Below, piece after piece: positions 33,678 through 42,269 of a stretch of DNA of 64,000 bases. The stretch spans positions 124,001 through 188,000 of the forward strand of contig NZ_JABAOB010000009.1 of assembly GCF_012726295.1 (NCBI RefSeq). Direction: 5' to 3'. Position 1 is the stretch's first letter; the number at the start of each line of letters is the position of its first letter. Under the pieces are notes generated by a model that ran no database searches, was not told the origin of the DNA, and saw nothing but the letters and a program-made list of their open reading frames with translations. Source of the stretch: Chitinophaga sp. Ak27 (GTDB lineage Bacteria > Bacteroidota > Bacteroidia > Chitinophagales > Chitinophagaceae). The translations under genes were made by a program, and so were the position numbers.

Positions 33678-36383
33678 TTAAATAGTCCATTTCCATTTCT
33701 TTAAATATCTTATAATAACTACGGGTAATATCGAGTACAATAATATAATACTCCAGTTTTGCCAGCTAATTGAGGTGATTTCAAGCGCCAATCGTACCGG
33801 CGTTGTCCAATAAGCTGCCAATGACAGGATAACGCACGCCGCTATCGCATACCATATGGCTTGATTGCGAAATACATCCGTTTTGTGGAAAGGTATTTTC
33901 CGGTTAAAGGTCATATTGAATGCCTGCAATAGCTGCGAAAAAATTAAAGTATAAAAGAGAATGTTATTATAAACCGCATATCTTTGTTCATTGTCATGAA
34001 ATATTAAATAGCTGGTAGCCACAGCCGAGAGGGTGGTAGCAGTGATGATAAGGGAATAAACAAGTATAGCCATCCATCTTTTTTTATCTATTATTGGCGT
34101 TCCCGGTGGATATGGCTTCCGTTGCATAATTTGGTCACCGCTGTAGCTCACACCCAGTGCCAGTGCAGGCATAACATCTGTCACGAAATTAATGAACAGG
34201 ATCTGTAGCGGGAAAAGCTGAAAAGGCAGGTTAAACAGCGCACATACTGTAAATATAAGTAACTCGCTTAGGTTACAGGATAATAGGAAAATCACGTATT
34301 TCCGGATGTTTTCGAGAATGATCCTTCCTTGCCTCACGGCGGAGACGATAGACGTAAAGGCATCATCTTTCAGGACCATATCTGCTGCTTCCCGTGCTAC
34401 CTGGGTACCTCTTTGCCCCATGGCAACGCCGATGTCAGCTTTTTTCAATGCCGGGGCATCATTTACGCCGTCGCCCGTCATGGCAACTATCATTTTTTCA
34501 TCCTGTAAAACGGTAATCAGTTGTTGTTTTTGCTCAGGGCTCACCCTGGCAAATATGGTACTGTTCAACCACCTTGCCCGATCAGAAACCGTTAGCTGAT
34601 CATAAGGTTTCATGGCGCTGCCAGACATCACTTCTTCCCAGGAAGTGGAAATACCCAATTGTAATGCAATATTCTTTGCAGTTTCAGGATGGTCGCCTGT
34701 TATCATAATGATCCTTATGCCGGCTTTTTTGCACTCTTTGATCGCTTCGGTTACGCCTTCTCTTAGAGGATCACTAAATCCAATAATTCCTGCCAGCGTT
34801 AAGTCATGTGCGAAATGTTGTTCGGGTGCTAATGTTTCGCGGTAGGCAAATGCCAACATCCGGAAACCGGATTGCGCATGCTTGGTGGCAATGGCTTTCC
34901 ATTGTTCTTTTTCTTCTTCTCCCATTTGACTTTTTCCATTTTCAGCCTCCTGGAAAGTACAGTACTTCAATATCTCTTCCACTGCGCCCTTGGCGGCCAC
35001 ATAATAATACCGCCGCGGACCCTTTACCTCGTGACGCGTAAACATGACCCTTGTTTCCGAAGAAAAAGGGAACTCGTCAATTTTACTGAATTCCTGCCAG
35101 TATTGATTGAATTTTATACCTGATGCATACACCATTTTAAGCAGCGCAATCTCCAGTGAGGATCCGGAAGTAGTTGAACCGTCCCCGCCCGGTTGATAAA
35201 CCGCCGTATTGCATAACACCGAAATTTTGCAAAGATGGTCGTAGGCAATTGTCCCGGAAATACGCTTGTTTTCCATCCAATGTATAGCTATGTCCGCGGT
35301 ATTAATTTGCACATGCGCTGAAAGATCTGGAATATGAATTAGCGATACTTCAATATCATTTTTGGTAAGCGTACCTGTCTTATCCGTACAAATAACATTT
35401 ATTTCGCCCAGTGTTTCAACGGCAGACAGCTTTTTAATGATGACCTTATGTTTAGCCATTCGCAGTACGCCAAAAGACAATACCAGCGTAGTTACAACGG
35501 GTAATCCTTCTGGAATGGCCGCAACTGATAATGCTATTGCTAACTTTATCACTTTCGTGACAGGCGTTCCATAAAAGAAACTACCAGTAAGGATTATAAT
35601 AATTGCCGCCAACGTTATCCAAATCAGTTTTTTACTTAATTGCCGAACCTTTATCTCTAACGGCGTCGCCGTCTGTTCCGATTGTTGGACAATATCGGCC
35701 AGCTTTCCAACCTCAGTTTTTATTCCTGTATTTACAACTATGGCAAGCCCATTTCCTTTTGTAACCAAAGTTCCTTTATATAACATATTATGTCTTTCGA
35801 CTAAGGGCGTGTTTTCTGGCAGTGGGTTACATGTTTTATTTACCGGAAATGATTCGCCCGACAGCATTGATTCATCGATTTGAAGTTGCTTTGAGTTGAT
35901 AATTCTTGCATCGGCGGTTATCATTCCACCAGTTTCAACAAAGAGTAGGTCTCCCGGCACCAATAGTTCAGATTTTATTGCTATCATTTGTCCATCCCGG
36001 ATTATCCTTGCATGGACAATATTTAATTTTTCCAGTGCTTTCATGGATCGGTGTGCCTGGTATTCCATCAGGAATCCGACAACAATATTCAATATAATTA
36101 CTATTAGTATCGCAAATCCGTCCAGCCATTCCCTGAAGAAAAAAGAGAGAATAGTGGAAATGCCCAGTAATAGCGTGAATGGACTGGTAAATTGTCGTAA
36201 TAATATTAATAGTACCTTATTCTTTTTGGGTTTGACAACATTGTTGTAGCCATATCTCGTTAACCTTTTTGCGGCTTCTTCCTCTGTTAATCCCAATTGG
36301 GCATCTGTTGCACAAACTTTTGCAATAGTATCGGCGTTCAACGCCCAATATTTGTTGCTTTCTTCATTTTGAGGTGACAACAT
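33678..36383 (-). CDS. Type II cation-transporting P-type ATPase
   Basis: A 901-residue inner-membrane pump. The order is cation-ATPase N domain (about 12-80); TM pairs near 55-105; actuator loop with S175-G-E-S178; TM4 with P291-E-G-L-P, the signature of Ca2+/Na+/K+-type pumps; phosphorylation site D334-K-T-G-T; the hinge GDGVNDAP; and a C-terminal bundle of six TM segments. The PEGLP motif excludes heavy-metal (CPC) pumps. Ca2+ is the commonest ion for this group but is not proven. It is probably co-transcribed with the DUF302 gene 26 bases upstream. Confidence 0.92.
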   Translation of the reverse strand: MLSPQNEESNKYWALNADTIAKVCATDAQLGLTEEEAAKRLTRYGYNNVVKPKKNKVLLILLRQFTSPFTLLLGISTILSFFFREWLDGFAILIVIILNIVVGFLMEYQAHRSMKALEKLNIVHARIIRDGQMIAIKSELLVPGDLLFVETGGMITADARIINSKQLQIDESMLSGESFPVNKTCNPLPENTPLVERHNMLYKGTLVTKGNGLAIVVNTGIKTEVGKLADIVQQSEQTATPLEIKVRQLSKKLIWITLAAIIIILTGSFFYGTPVTKVIKLAIALSVAAIPEGLPVVTTLVLSFGVLRMAKHKVIIKKLSAVETLGEINVICTDKTGTLTKNDIEVSLIHIPDLSAHVQINTADIAIHWMENKRISGTIAYDHLCKISVLCNTAVYQPGGDGSTTSGSSLEIALLKMVYASGIKFNQYWQEFSKIDEFPFSSETRVMFTRHEVKGPRRYYYVAAKGAVEEILKYCTFQEAENGKSQMGEEEKEQWKAIATKHAQSGFRMLAFAYRETLAPEQHFAHDLTLAGIIGFSDPLREGVTEAIKECKKAGIRIIMITGDHPETAKNIALQLGISTSWEEVMSGSAMKPYDQLTVSDRARWLNSTIFARVSPEQKQQLITVLQDEKMIVAMTGDGVNDAPALKKADIGVAMGQRGTQVAREAADMVLKDDAFTSIVSAVRQGRIILENIRKYVIFLLSCNLSELLIFTVCALFNLPFQLFPLQILFINFVTDVMPALALGVSYSGDQIMQRKPYPPGTPIIDKKRWMAILVYSLIITATTLSAVATSYLIFHDNEQRYAVYNNILFYTLIFSQLLQAFNMTFNRKIPFHKTDVFRNQAIWYAIAACVILSLAAYWTTPVRLALEITSISWQNWSIILLYSILPVVIIRYLKKWKWTI

Positions 36384-36409
36384 TTTCCCTGTTTATCATC
36401 TTAATAATA

Positions 36410-36796
36410 TTATACCTTTTGCAGCACCCTGCTTAACGATAATTTGGCTGTTGCAGCAATTGTTGTAAGGCTGTTGTTATTGCTTTGCCGGGCCATTTCT
36501 TCCGGGTCAGCAATGCATATCTCCACCTTCCCGTCGTCATATTGCTGTATCACTACGTTACAGGGGAGCAATAAACCTATTTTCCCGTCGGCAGATAATG
36601 CTTGGTACGCCAGTTGTGGATTGCAGGCGCCCAGGATAATATAATCTCTGAAGTTAACGTCAATTTTCTTTTTTAAGGTGTCTTTTACATCTATTGTAGT
36701 GAGAACACCAAATCCTTCACTTTTTAATGCATCTGTTATTTTTTCAATAGCTTGGGAAAATGATAAAGCAACTGTTTTACAAAGTTGTGAATCCAT
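36410..36796 (-). CDS. DUF302 domain protein
   Basis: A 128-residue DUF302 protein with the conserved blocks IEKITDALKSEGFGVLTTIDVK, DYIILGACNPQLAYQAL and GLLLPCNVVIQQYDDG. The paired Cys (GAC, LPC) is typical. The fold is small and alpha/beta; the function is unknown, though genes of this family often sit beside Usp and anaerobic genes. No signal peptide is seen. A Crp/Fnr-type site lies about 50 bases upstream of the start. Confidence 0.88.
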   Translation of the reverse strand: MDSQLCKTVALSFSQAIEKITDALKSEGFGVLTTIDVKDTLKKKIDVNFRDYIILGACNPQLAYQALSADGKIGLLLPCNVVIQQYDDGKVEICIADPEEMARQSNNNSLTTIAATAKLSLSRVLQKV

Positions 36797-36846
36797 AAAA
36801 TGATTATTTTATTAACCAAATGTTTAATAAAAATGTTAATGGCACA

Positions 36847-36860
36847 ATGACTCTGATCAG
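36847..36860. promoter_or_regulatory. Crp/Fnr-type operator upstream of DUF302/ATPase
   Basis: ATGA-CTCTGA-TCAG, one mismatch from the ATGA-N6-TCAT dyad. On the minus strand its centre lies 29.5 bases before a near -7 element AACATTTG (36824-36817). This spacing is close to that of the cytochrome c/nosZ unit. Confidence 0.45.
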
Positions 36861-36912
36861 CGTATCGGGTGATATCTGTCAGGAAAAGGGGAGGATGACC
36901 ATTGTTGTTTTT

Positions 36913-36939
36913 GAGGGCTATTGTACGCCAATAGCCCTC
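36913..36939. terminator. Stem-loop after the lipoprotein gene
   Basis: Perfect 11-bp stem (GAGGGCTATTG, 36913-36923, with 36929-36939) and loop TACGC. It lies 17 bases beyond the lipoprotein stop. No U tract follows on the minus strand, so it may act as a 3' stabiliser or a weak terminator. Confidence 0.5.
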
Positions 36940-36955
36940 GTAATCTTTAGATATA

Positions 36956-37789
36956 TTAATTGCAGCTATACCGTATGTTGATAAACGAGTAGGTGCCCAG
37001 CTCAATGAAGTCAGCAAGTGAAGCTCCGGGGTCCAGCACCCTGCCATTTTTTAGCGGAGCGCTTATACCGAAGACAAGCGGAAGCCCATGTTTATTATAG
37101 CTTTCCGCTTTTATGGGATTATTCAGGCTGTACATCCTGTCGAGGAATTGCCATACGGGATGTGTCAGATGCATATTGACTTTATTATCGTAACCGCTAA
37201 TGATAAGGCTATCTCTTTCAGGGAAAGCAGCCGACTGATACACCACCTTTACAAGATTTCCTTCCCCGTTATAGGTGTAGTACCTGGTAAGCCTGCCGTA
37301 GATCCAGCCTATGGAGTCTATTGTTTTCGTTATCCTTCCCATTTCATCATATTCGAATGCGGCATAGCCGCGAATAAATAAGTTAGGTACAATGGGAGAA
37401 GGCCGGGGAACGTCTCCCAACAAGCCGAATTGAAAAATGCTGTCAAATACAATCCTGTTACCGAGATAATAGTAGCGGTGCCAGGTTTCAAATTCACTGC
37501 TATTGGGGTATAGTGTGATGTAGTCTGTAAGCCGGTTGTTTTTGTCATACCTGAACTGGTAATTTGGGAACCCGGTGCTTGGAAATGCCCTGGTGACAGC
37601 TATGGGATTACCTGCCATATTGTAGGAAAAGAATATGGTATCAACAGGCCCATTAAAGTTGCCGGTAATACTTAGAATATCGCAATGTGGTCCGGGAAAA
37701 TGAATGCCTGGTTCTTTCCTGCAGCCGGTGTTAAGGAAATTGATAATGACAATGTAAATAAAGAGCTGTGTAAACGAGATTTTGGTCAT
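36956..37789 (-). CDS. Lipoprotein with YD-repeat-like strands, unknown function
   Basis: A 277-residue envelope lipoprotein with lipobox FLNTGC (C23). The body has repeated beta-strand motifs such as FRYDKNNRLTDYITLY and FEYDEMGRITKTIDSIG, close to RHS/YD repeats and to DUF4595-type lipoproteins. I cannot name a function. It is divergent from the truncated hemoglobin gene across the palindrome region, which could affect both. Confidence 0.7.
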   Translation of the reverse strand: MTKISFTQLFIYIVIINFLNTGCRKEPGIHFPGPHCDILSITGNFNGPVDTIFFSYNMAGNPIAVTRAFPSTGFPNYQFRYDKNNRLTDYITLYPNSSEFETWHRYYYLGNRIVFDSIFQFGLLGDVPRPSPIVPNLFIRGYAAFEYDEMGRITKTIDSIGWIYGRLTRYYTYNGEGNLVKVVYQSAAFPERDSLIISGYDNKVNMHLTHPVWQFLDRMYSLNNPIKAESYNKHGLPLVFGISAPLKNGRVLDPGASLADFIELGTYSFINIRYSCN

Positions 37790-37910
37790 AAAAATGAGAT
37801 TTAATTGGGGTGTTAAAATGACTGAACCTGGCGAATAGGCGCTTTTTCCAATTGGCTGACATTGCTTTTCCGTGCGTCTGCAAAATTATGGTAGTACTAA
37901 CAGGAGACAA

Positions 37911-37924
37911 ATGATCCTGATCAT
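37911..37924. promoter_or_regulatory. Crp/Fnr-type operator upstream of the truncated hemoglobin
   Basis: Perfect dyad ATGA-TCCTGA-TCAT. Its centre is 92.5 bases upstream of the -7 element TAACTTTG (38010-38017). The same dyad occurs upstream of the cytochrome c/nosZ unit. Confidence 0.6.
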
Positions 37925-37971
37925 GTTTATACTCATTTCAGGCTCCGAGTGCCGGAGAGAAAACGCATGTT

Positions 37972-37999
37972 TAATAAAAGACAAATTTGTCTTTTATTA
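37972..37999. promoter_or_regulatory. 28-bp perfect palindrome overlapping the -33 element
   Basis: Bases 37972-37985 are the exact reverse complement of 37986-37999 (core AAAGACAAATTTGTCTTT), with no spacer. TTTG at 37986-37989 in its right arm is 20 bases from the -7 TAACTTTG (38010-38017), so the palindrome covers the -33 element of the hemoglobin promoter. It is probably an operator for a dimeric regulator other than the Crp/Fnr protein. Confidence 0.65.
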
Positions 38000-38091
38000 T
38001 TTTCCGTATTAACTTTGTGAAGTCCAAAAGAGGGAAAACGCCCTGGATCGAAATTTTTTTTTGTAGTAATCGGGGAAAATGCTAATTTCTT

Positions 38092-38487
38092 ATGAGTTTA
38101 AAATGCGAAATAACCAAAATTGAAGATATTCAGCTATTGGTAGATAGTTTTTACTCAGCTGTTCGGGAAAATGAATTACTAGGCCCTATTTTTAACAGGA
38201 TTATACAAGACCGGTGGCCGGCCCACCTTGAGAAGATGTATCGCTTTTGGCAAACGGTGTTGCTGGAGGAACATACCTATAACGGCAGTCCGTTTCCGCC
38301 CCATGCTGGTTTACCAGTCAATAAACAACATTTTGATACCTGGCTGTCGATATGGCACCAAACCATTGATGAGCATTTTGAAGGCGCCATTGCGGATGAG
38401 GCTAAATGGCGGGGCGTTAAGATGGCCGGGATGTTCCTTTCCAAGATCGAATATTATAGCACCACCGGCGGAAGGCCCCTGGTATGA
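38092..38487 (+). CDS. Group III truncated hemoglobin
   Basis: A 131-residue heme protein that likely binds O2 or NO in the cytoplasm. Family features are IEDIQLLVDSFYSAVRENELLGPIFN at the N-terminus, the RFWQTVLL segment, and NKQHFDTWLSIWHQTIDEHF, which includes the expected proximal His. Its length is normal. It is the first gene of a unit with the RIC repair protein and a Crp/Fnr regulator, which points to NO defence. A paralogue ends the nos operon 3 kb away. Confidence 0.93.
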   Translation: MSLKCEITKIEDIQLLVDSFYSAVRENELLGPIFNRIIQDRWPAHLEKMYRFWQTVLLEEHTYNGSPFPPHAGLPVNKQHFDTWLSIWHQTIDEHFEGAIADEAKWRGVKMAGMFLSKIEYYSTTGGRPLV

Positions 38488-38529
38488 TATATATGACGTT
38501 CATGTTTACATCAACTAAATAAAAGTATT

Positions 38530-39249
38530 ATGGATATCAATCAACAAACCATTGTAGGGGAGCTGGTAGCGGCCGACTACCGTACGGCAGCCGTTTTTAA
38601 AAACCGTGGTATTGATTTTTGTTGCAACGGTAACCGCAGCATTGCAGATGCCTGCGAGAAAAAACACCTGGATGCCGGCAAGCTGATCTCGGATTTACAA
38701 GAGGTAGCCGCACAGACCGGCAGCGCCACAGCCGATTACAACACCTGGCCGCTTGATCTGCTGGCAGATTATATAGAGAAAAAACATCACCGCTATGTGC
38801 GGGAGAAAATCATGGAAATAGCGCCATTCCTGCACAAAGTAAGGAGCGTGCACGGTGAAAGTCACCCTGAACTGAAGGAAATCGAGATCCTTTTCCAGGA
38901 GAGCGCAGAGGAGCTGACCGCTCATATGCATAAAGAAGAATCGGTGCTGTTCCCATTTATCAGGAAAATGGTTGCAGCGGGGAAAATGGCCGTCCACGCC
39001 CCCTTTGGAACAGTACAACATCCCATCCATGCCATGATGCAGGAACATGAAAATGAAGGGGAACGTTTCCGCCGCATAGCAGTACTTACCAATAACTACA
39101 CGCCCCCTGAAGATGCCTGTAATACTTACAGGGTTACCTATTCGTTGTTGAAAGAGTATGAAGCAGATCTCCATCTGCATATTCACCTCGAGAATAATAT
39201 CCTGTTCCCCAGGGCCATTGCCCTGGAACAGCAACAATTAGCCTTATAG
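38530..39249 (+). CDS. ric: Iron-sulfur cluster repair di-iron protein (RIC/ScdA/YtfE)
   Basis: Repairs Fe-S clusters damaged by NO or oxidants. An N-terminal ScdA_N domain (AVFKNRGIDFCCNGNRSIADAC, about residues 15-45) is followed by a hemerythrin-like four-helix domain with the iron ligands in KKHHRYVREKI, LTAHMHKEESVLFPFI, HPIHAMMQEHENEGERF and HLHIHLENNILFP. At 239 residues it has the full two-domain length. Its position between hemoglobin and a Crp/Fnr gene matches a nitrosative-stress unit. Confidence 0.95.
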   Translation: MDINQQTIVGELVAADYRTAAVFKNRGIDFCCNGNRSIADACEKKHLDAGKLISDLQEVAAQTGSATADYNTWPLDLLADYIEKKHHRYVREKIMEIAPFLHKVRSVHGESHPELKEIEILFQESAEELTAHMHKEESVLFPFIRKMVAAGKMAVHAPFGTVQHPIHAMMQEHENEGERFRRIAVLTNNYTPPEDACNTYRVTYSLLKEYEADLHLHIHLENNILFPRAIALEQQQLAL

Positions 39250-39295
39250 ATAACTGCTGCTTCAAAAAAGTATTCTTTCGTATATCCCCAACTAT

Positions 39296-39889
39296 ATGCA
39301 GATAGATTACAATATACTGATTACGTACGGTGGCGTTGCCCGGAAGCTCCCCAAAGGCGCTATCATTTTTCATGAAGGGGGAACTCCTCTTTTTTATTAC
39401 CAGGTAGTGGAAGGGTCTGTAAAGATATTTACCAGCAACGCCGACGGCAAAGAATTAATCCAGGGCGTGTTTTCGGCTGGACAAAGCTTCGGCGAACCGC
39501 CCCTGATGGTGGGTAAATGTTACCCGACTACGGCGCAGACCCTCACCCCAAGCGTGGTCATAAGAATTGCCAGAACGAACCTGCTCGAGATTTTAAAAAC
39601 ATATCCCGATATCACTGAGAAGCTGCTCTTTACCTTCGCAGAACGTATTTACAATAAATCAACAGCGGCCCAGGTATGGGTAAGCCCTACCCCCGAAGAA
39701 AAGATCATGCTGTTTCTGAAACATTTGAATGTTCATCTTACCACCGCTACCACAGACCTTGTACCTTACACAAGGCAGCAAATTGCCGACTTTACAGGAC
39801 TTAGGGTAGAAACTGTTATCCGTACGCTCGTCCGCATGAGCAAGAAAGGTATGGTGAAAATCATCGATCACAAATTATATTACCAGTAA
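39296..39889 (+). CDS. Crp/Fnr-family transcriptional regulator
   Basis: A 197-residue regulator. The N-terminal cNMP-binding-like barrel (about 10-125) includes KGAIIFHEGGTPLFYYQVVEG and SAGQSFGEPPLM. The C-terminal HTH_Crp has YTRQQIADFTGLRVETVIRT, where E and R of the recognition helix match the FNR/CRP residues that read TGA half-sites. Only one Cys (GKCYP) is visible, so it cannot hold an FNR-type 4Fe-4S cluster; heme or another ligand is possible. It is the best candidate for reading the ATGA-N6-TCAT sites in this block. Confidence 0.92.
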   Translation: MQIDYNILITYGGVARKLPKGAIIFHEGGTPLFYYQVVEGSVKIFTSNADGKELIQGVFSAGQSFGEPPLMVGKCYPTTAQTLTPSVVIRIARTNLLEILKTYPDITEKLLFTFAERIYNKSTAAQVWVSPTPEEKIMLFLKHLNVHLTTATTDLVPYTRQQIADFTGLRVETVIRTLVRMSKKGMVKIIDHKLYYQ

Positions 39890-39890
39890 T

Positions 39891-41102
39891 ATGGACAGCC
39901 CGCTTGCCGGAAAATGGTTTCGATGGGGATTATTAAATTTGGCGGTGGTCGCCCTGTACGGTACCTTAATGCGTTATAAAATTGCTTTTTCCCTACCGTT
40001 CCTGGAGCAAAATAACCTGTTGCATGCCCATTCGCATTTTGCTTTCAGCGCATGGATAACCCATGTATTATACAGCGGACTTGCCCTGGTGATAGCTCCT
40101 TTTATTACGTCATCGCAGCAGAAAAGATATAGACAGTTGATTATACTGAACCTGGTATGCTCATTCGGTATGCTGATAGCATTTACCGTGCAGGGGTATA
40201 AGGCGGTATCTATTTCCTTCTCCACGTTGGCTATTGTTATTGGGATGGCATTTGCCGGTATCTTTCTCCGTGATACAAAATATCTTCCTGTTGCACATCC
40301 TGCCAAACCCTGGGCAATAACCGGGTTGTTACTGAACGTATTATCTTCCGCCGGACCGTTTTTCCTGGCATATATGATGGCTACCAAAGATATTAACCAT
40401 CGGTTTTATCTGGGTTCGGTGTATTATTACCTGCATTTTCAATATAACGGCTGGTTCTTCTTTGGAAGTATGGCGCTTGCGGCAGCCCGGTTTCCTGCTG
40501 TTTTTGAAGGAGCTAAAAAGTATTTCCGGGTGTTTGTGATCGCTGTTATCCCTACTTTTTTTTTATCCATGCTATGGGCTAAATTGCCGTTCTGGCTATA
40601 TATTGTTACCGTTGCAGCTGCTGCACTGCAGTTGTTGGCATGGATTATTTTTCTCAGGAAATCCTGGCTAATCTTCCGGCAGCAACCATCGGGCTACCCA
40701 GGATGGATCAATTTTTTATTCTGCGCGGCTACCTGGGCGCTGACGATTAAATTTCTATTGCAAACCATTTCTGTCATACCATCCCTCAGCCAACTGGTGT
40801 TCGGATTCCGCCCGGTTGTTATCGCTTATTTGCACCTGGTTTTACTGGGCGTATACAGTCTTTTCCTCATTGGTTATATGCTCGCCAATGGCCTTATAAA
40901 AACGGGTAAACGCACAAAAACCTTTTCTTTTGTATTTTTTTCAGGGGTACTCTTCAACGAATTGCTCTTAGCCGTACAGGGATTCGCAGCTTTTTTTTAT
41001 ATACCGGTTCCACAGATCCGTGAGATGTTATTTGTTGCGGCGTTGATACTATTAGGCAGTGCCACAGCGCTATTTTTTTCGCAGGCTGGCCGGCGGCGGT
41101 AG
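39891..41102 (+). CDS. His-rich polytopic membrane protein of unknown function
   Basis: A 403-residue inner-membrane protein with about 12 hydrophobic helices. His residues cluster at membrane positions: LLHAHSHFAFSAWITH (near residue 45), INHRFYL, YYYLHFQYNGW and VVIAYLHLVLLG. The first block resembles heme-binding helix II of heme-copper oxidases, but the HH and W-x-x-x-H copper motifs are absent, so it is not an intact oxidase or NO reductase. It starts 1 base after the Crp/Fnr stop and must be co-expressed with it. A heme- or quinol-linked role in NO handling is inference from context. Confidence 0.8.
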   Translation: MDSPLAGKWFRWGLLNLAVVALYGTLMRYKIAFSLPFLEQNNLLHAHSHFAFSAWITHVLYSGLALVIAPFITSSQQKRYRQLIILNLVCSFGMLIAFTVQGYKAVSISFSTLAIVIGMAFAGIFLRDTKYLPVAHPAKPWAITGLLLNVLSSAGPFFLAYMMATKDINHRFYLGSVYYYLHFQYNGWFFFGSMALAAARFPAVFEGAKKYFRVFVIAVIPTFFLSMLWAKLPFWLYIVTVAAAALQLLAWIIFLRKSWLIFRQQPSGYPGWINFLFCAATWALTIKFLLQTISVIPSLSQLVFGFRPVVIAYLHLVLLGVYSLFLIGYMLANGLIKTGKRTKTFSFVFFSGVLFNELLLAVQGFAAFFYIPVPQIREMLFVAALILLGSATALFFSQAGRRR

Positions 41103-41108
41103 CCGTGG

Positions 41109-41474
41109 CTATATCTTTTGTTGCATTACCGCCGCAATGGCTTTAGCGCGATATTTCATCTTGTCGGCATTAGGACCGGAGAAATGAGTATCAATGGTTT
41201 TGTCAAACAGCTCCAGCCACCGGCTAAAATGTTCCGGTTTGGTTCGATGCTGCAAATGGATTTTACGATGTGTATCCAGCGGATTCCCTTCATAATCGCC
41301 GGTGTAGAATAGTACATTTTCCCAGAAAGCACACATAGTAGGAAGATGCGCTTCCCAGTTAATGGCAACTATTTTGGTAAAGAAGATGCCTACTACAGGA
41401 TCTGACTTTATCCGGTCATAGAATTCATATACGACGGCCCGGATGTCTTCTTTATTGGTGATATCTGGTTTCAT
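41109..41474 (-). CDS. Group III truncated hemoglobin (second copy)
   Basis: A 121-residue heme protein: DIRAVVYEFYDRIKSDPVVGIFF, then MCAFWENVLFYTGDYEGNPL and KPEHFSRWLELFDKTIDTHF with the proximal His. It is clearly related to the 38092-38487 gene but divergent. It lies 27 bases after nosY on the same strand, so it is the last gene of the nos operon, and its stop is 6 bases from the converging membrane protein gene. It may protect NosZ or remove NO formed by partner organisms. Confidence 0.92.
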   Translation of the reverse strand: MKPDITNKEDIRAVVYEFYDRIKSDPVVGIFFTKIVAINWEAHLPTMCAFWENVLFYTGDYEGNPLDTHRKIHLQHRTKPEHFSRWLELFDKTIDTHFSGPNADKMKYRAKAIAAVMQQKI

Positions 41475-41501
41475 CGGTTGGAAATTTAGCTGCCAGTAGT
41501 A

Positions 41502-42269
41502 TTATAAATCCCGCTTATTAAATTTTCTCAGGGAAAAGTAAAACGGTACCACTACCCACAAGGTAAGCAGGGAGAAGGAGAGTAATAACCCCCAGTTGTT
41601 TCCGAAAAAATGCTGGAAGATAGCCCCGGTATAACCCATCATGGCCGATACGTCCAGTCGCAGCAACATCAGTATGCGACATAGATCCACGGGACTTAAC
41701 GCACTCAATATCACGATGGGCTTTTCGATCGGATAATCGGAAAACTGGAAAAACAGGAACAATACCAGCCCATCGAATAGCAGCGCGAAATACAGCCAAA
41801 GCATAATGGAGATACCGATGCCCTTGGCTTTATCTCTGGTGAGAATGCTGGCCAGGAATGCAATGGCGACAAAAATTACAGAGAGTAACGAACCTGAAAC
41901 GATCATGATCAATGCGGTGGCCAGGTCAGTAAAGATTAACAGGGGAATGCCGATTCCTACGATGTAGGCCACTGTCATGCTCACAGATAAGCCAGTGAAT
42001 AATGCTTTCCAAATCATACTTCGCTTTACAGGGTGGCTCAATAATAGCTCAATAAACTCCGTACTATTGTATACGTAGATGGTGGCAAATAGTACTGATA
42101 CAAGCGGCACTGTCAGTAATACTATATTAAGAACGGTGACCAACCCTTTGGCAGCATTGTCCTCCAGGCTAAAAGCGCTCCACGACAATAAGGCCAGCAT
42201 TATCGTGTAGGCGATCACAATTTTTGTTTTCAAAATATCCAGTGCTACATATTTTAATATACGTATCAT
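41502..42269 (-). CDS. nosY: NosY-type ABC transporter permease
   Basis: A 255-residue ABC-2 type permease with six membrane helices. It works with NosF and NosD in maturation of the NosZ copper site. Blocks include STEFIELLLSHPVKRSMIWKA and the C-terminal LTLWVVVPFYFSLRKFNK. Its start overlaps the nosF stop by four bases (ATGA), giving translational coupling. Confidence 0.92.
   Translation of the reverse strand: MIRILKYVALDILKTKIVIAYTIMLALLSWSAFSLEDNAAKGLVTVLNIVLLTVPLVSVLFATIYVYNSTEFIELLLSHPVKRSMIWKALFTGLSVSMTVAYIVGIGIPLLIFTDLATALIMIVSGSLLSVIFVAIAFLASILTRDKAKGIGISIMLWLYFALLFDGLVLFLFFQFSDYPIEKPIVILSALSPVDLCRILMLLRLDVSAMMGYTGAIFQHFFGNNWGLLLSFSLLTLWVVVPFYFSLRKFNKRDL

Noticed and set aside
39891-41102. 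Calling the 12-helix protein an NO reductase or cbb3-type oxidase
   Set aside because: The copper-site His pair and the other active-site motifs of heme-copper oxidases are not visible, so only a loose likeness remains.
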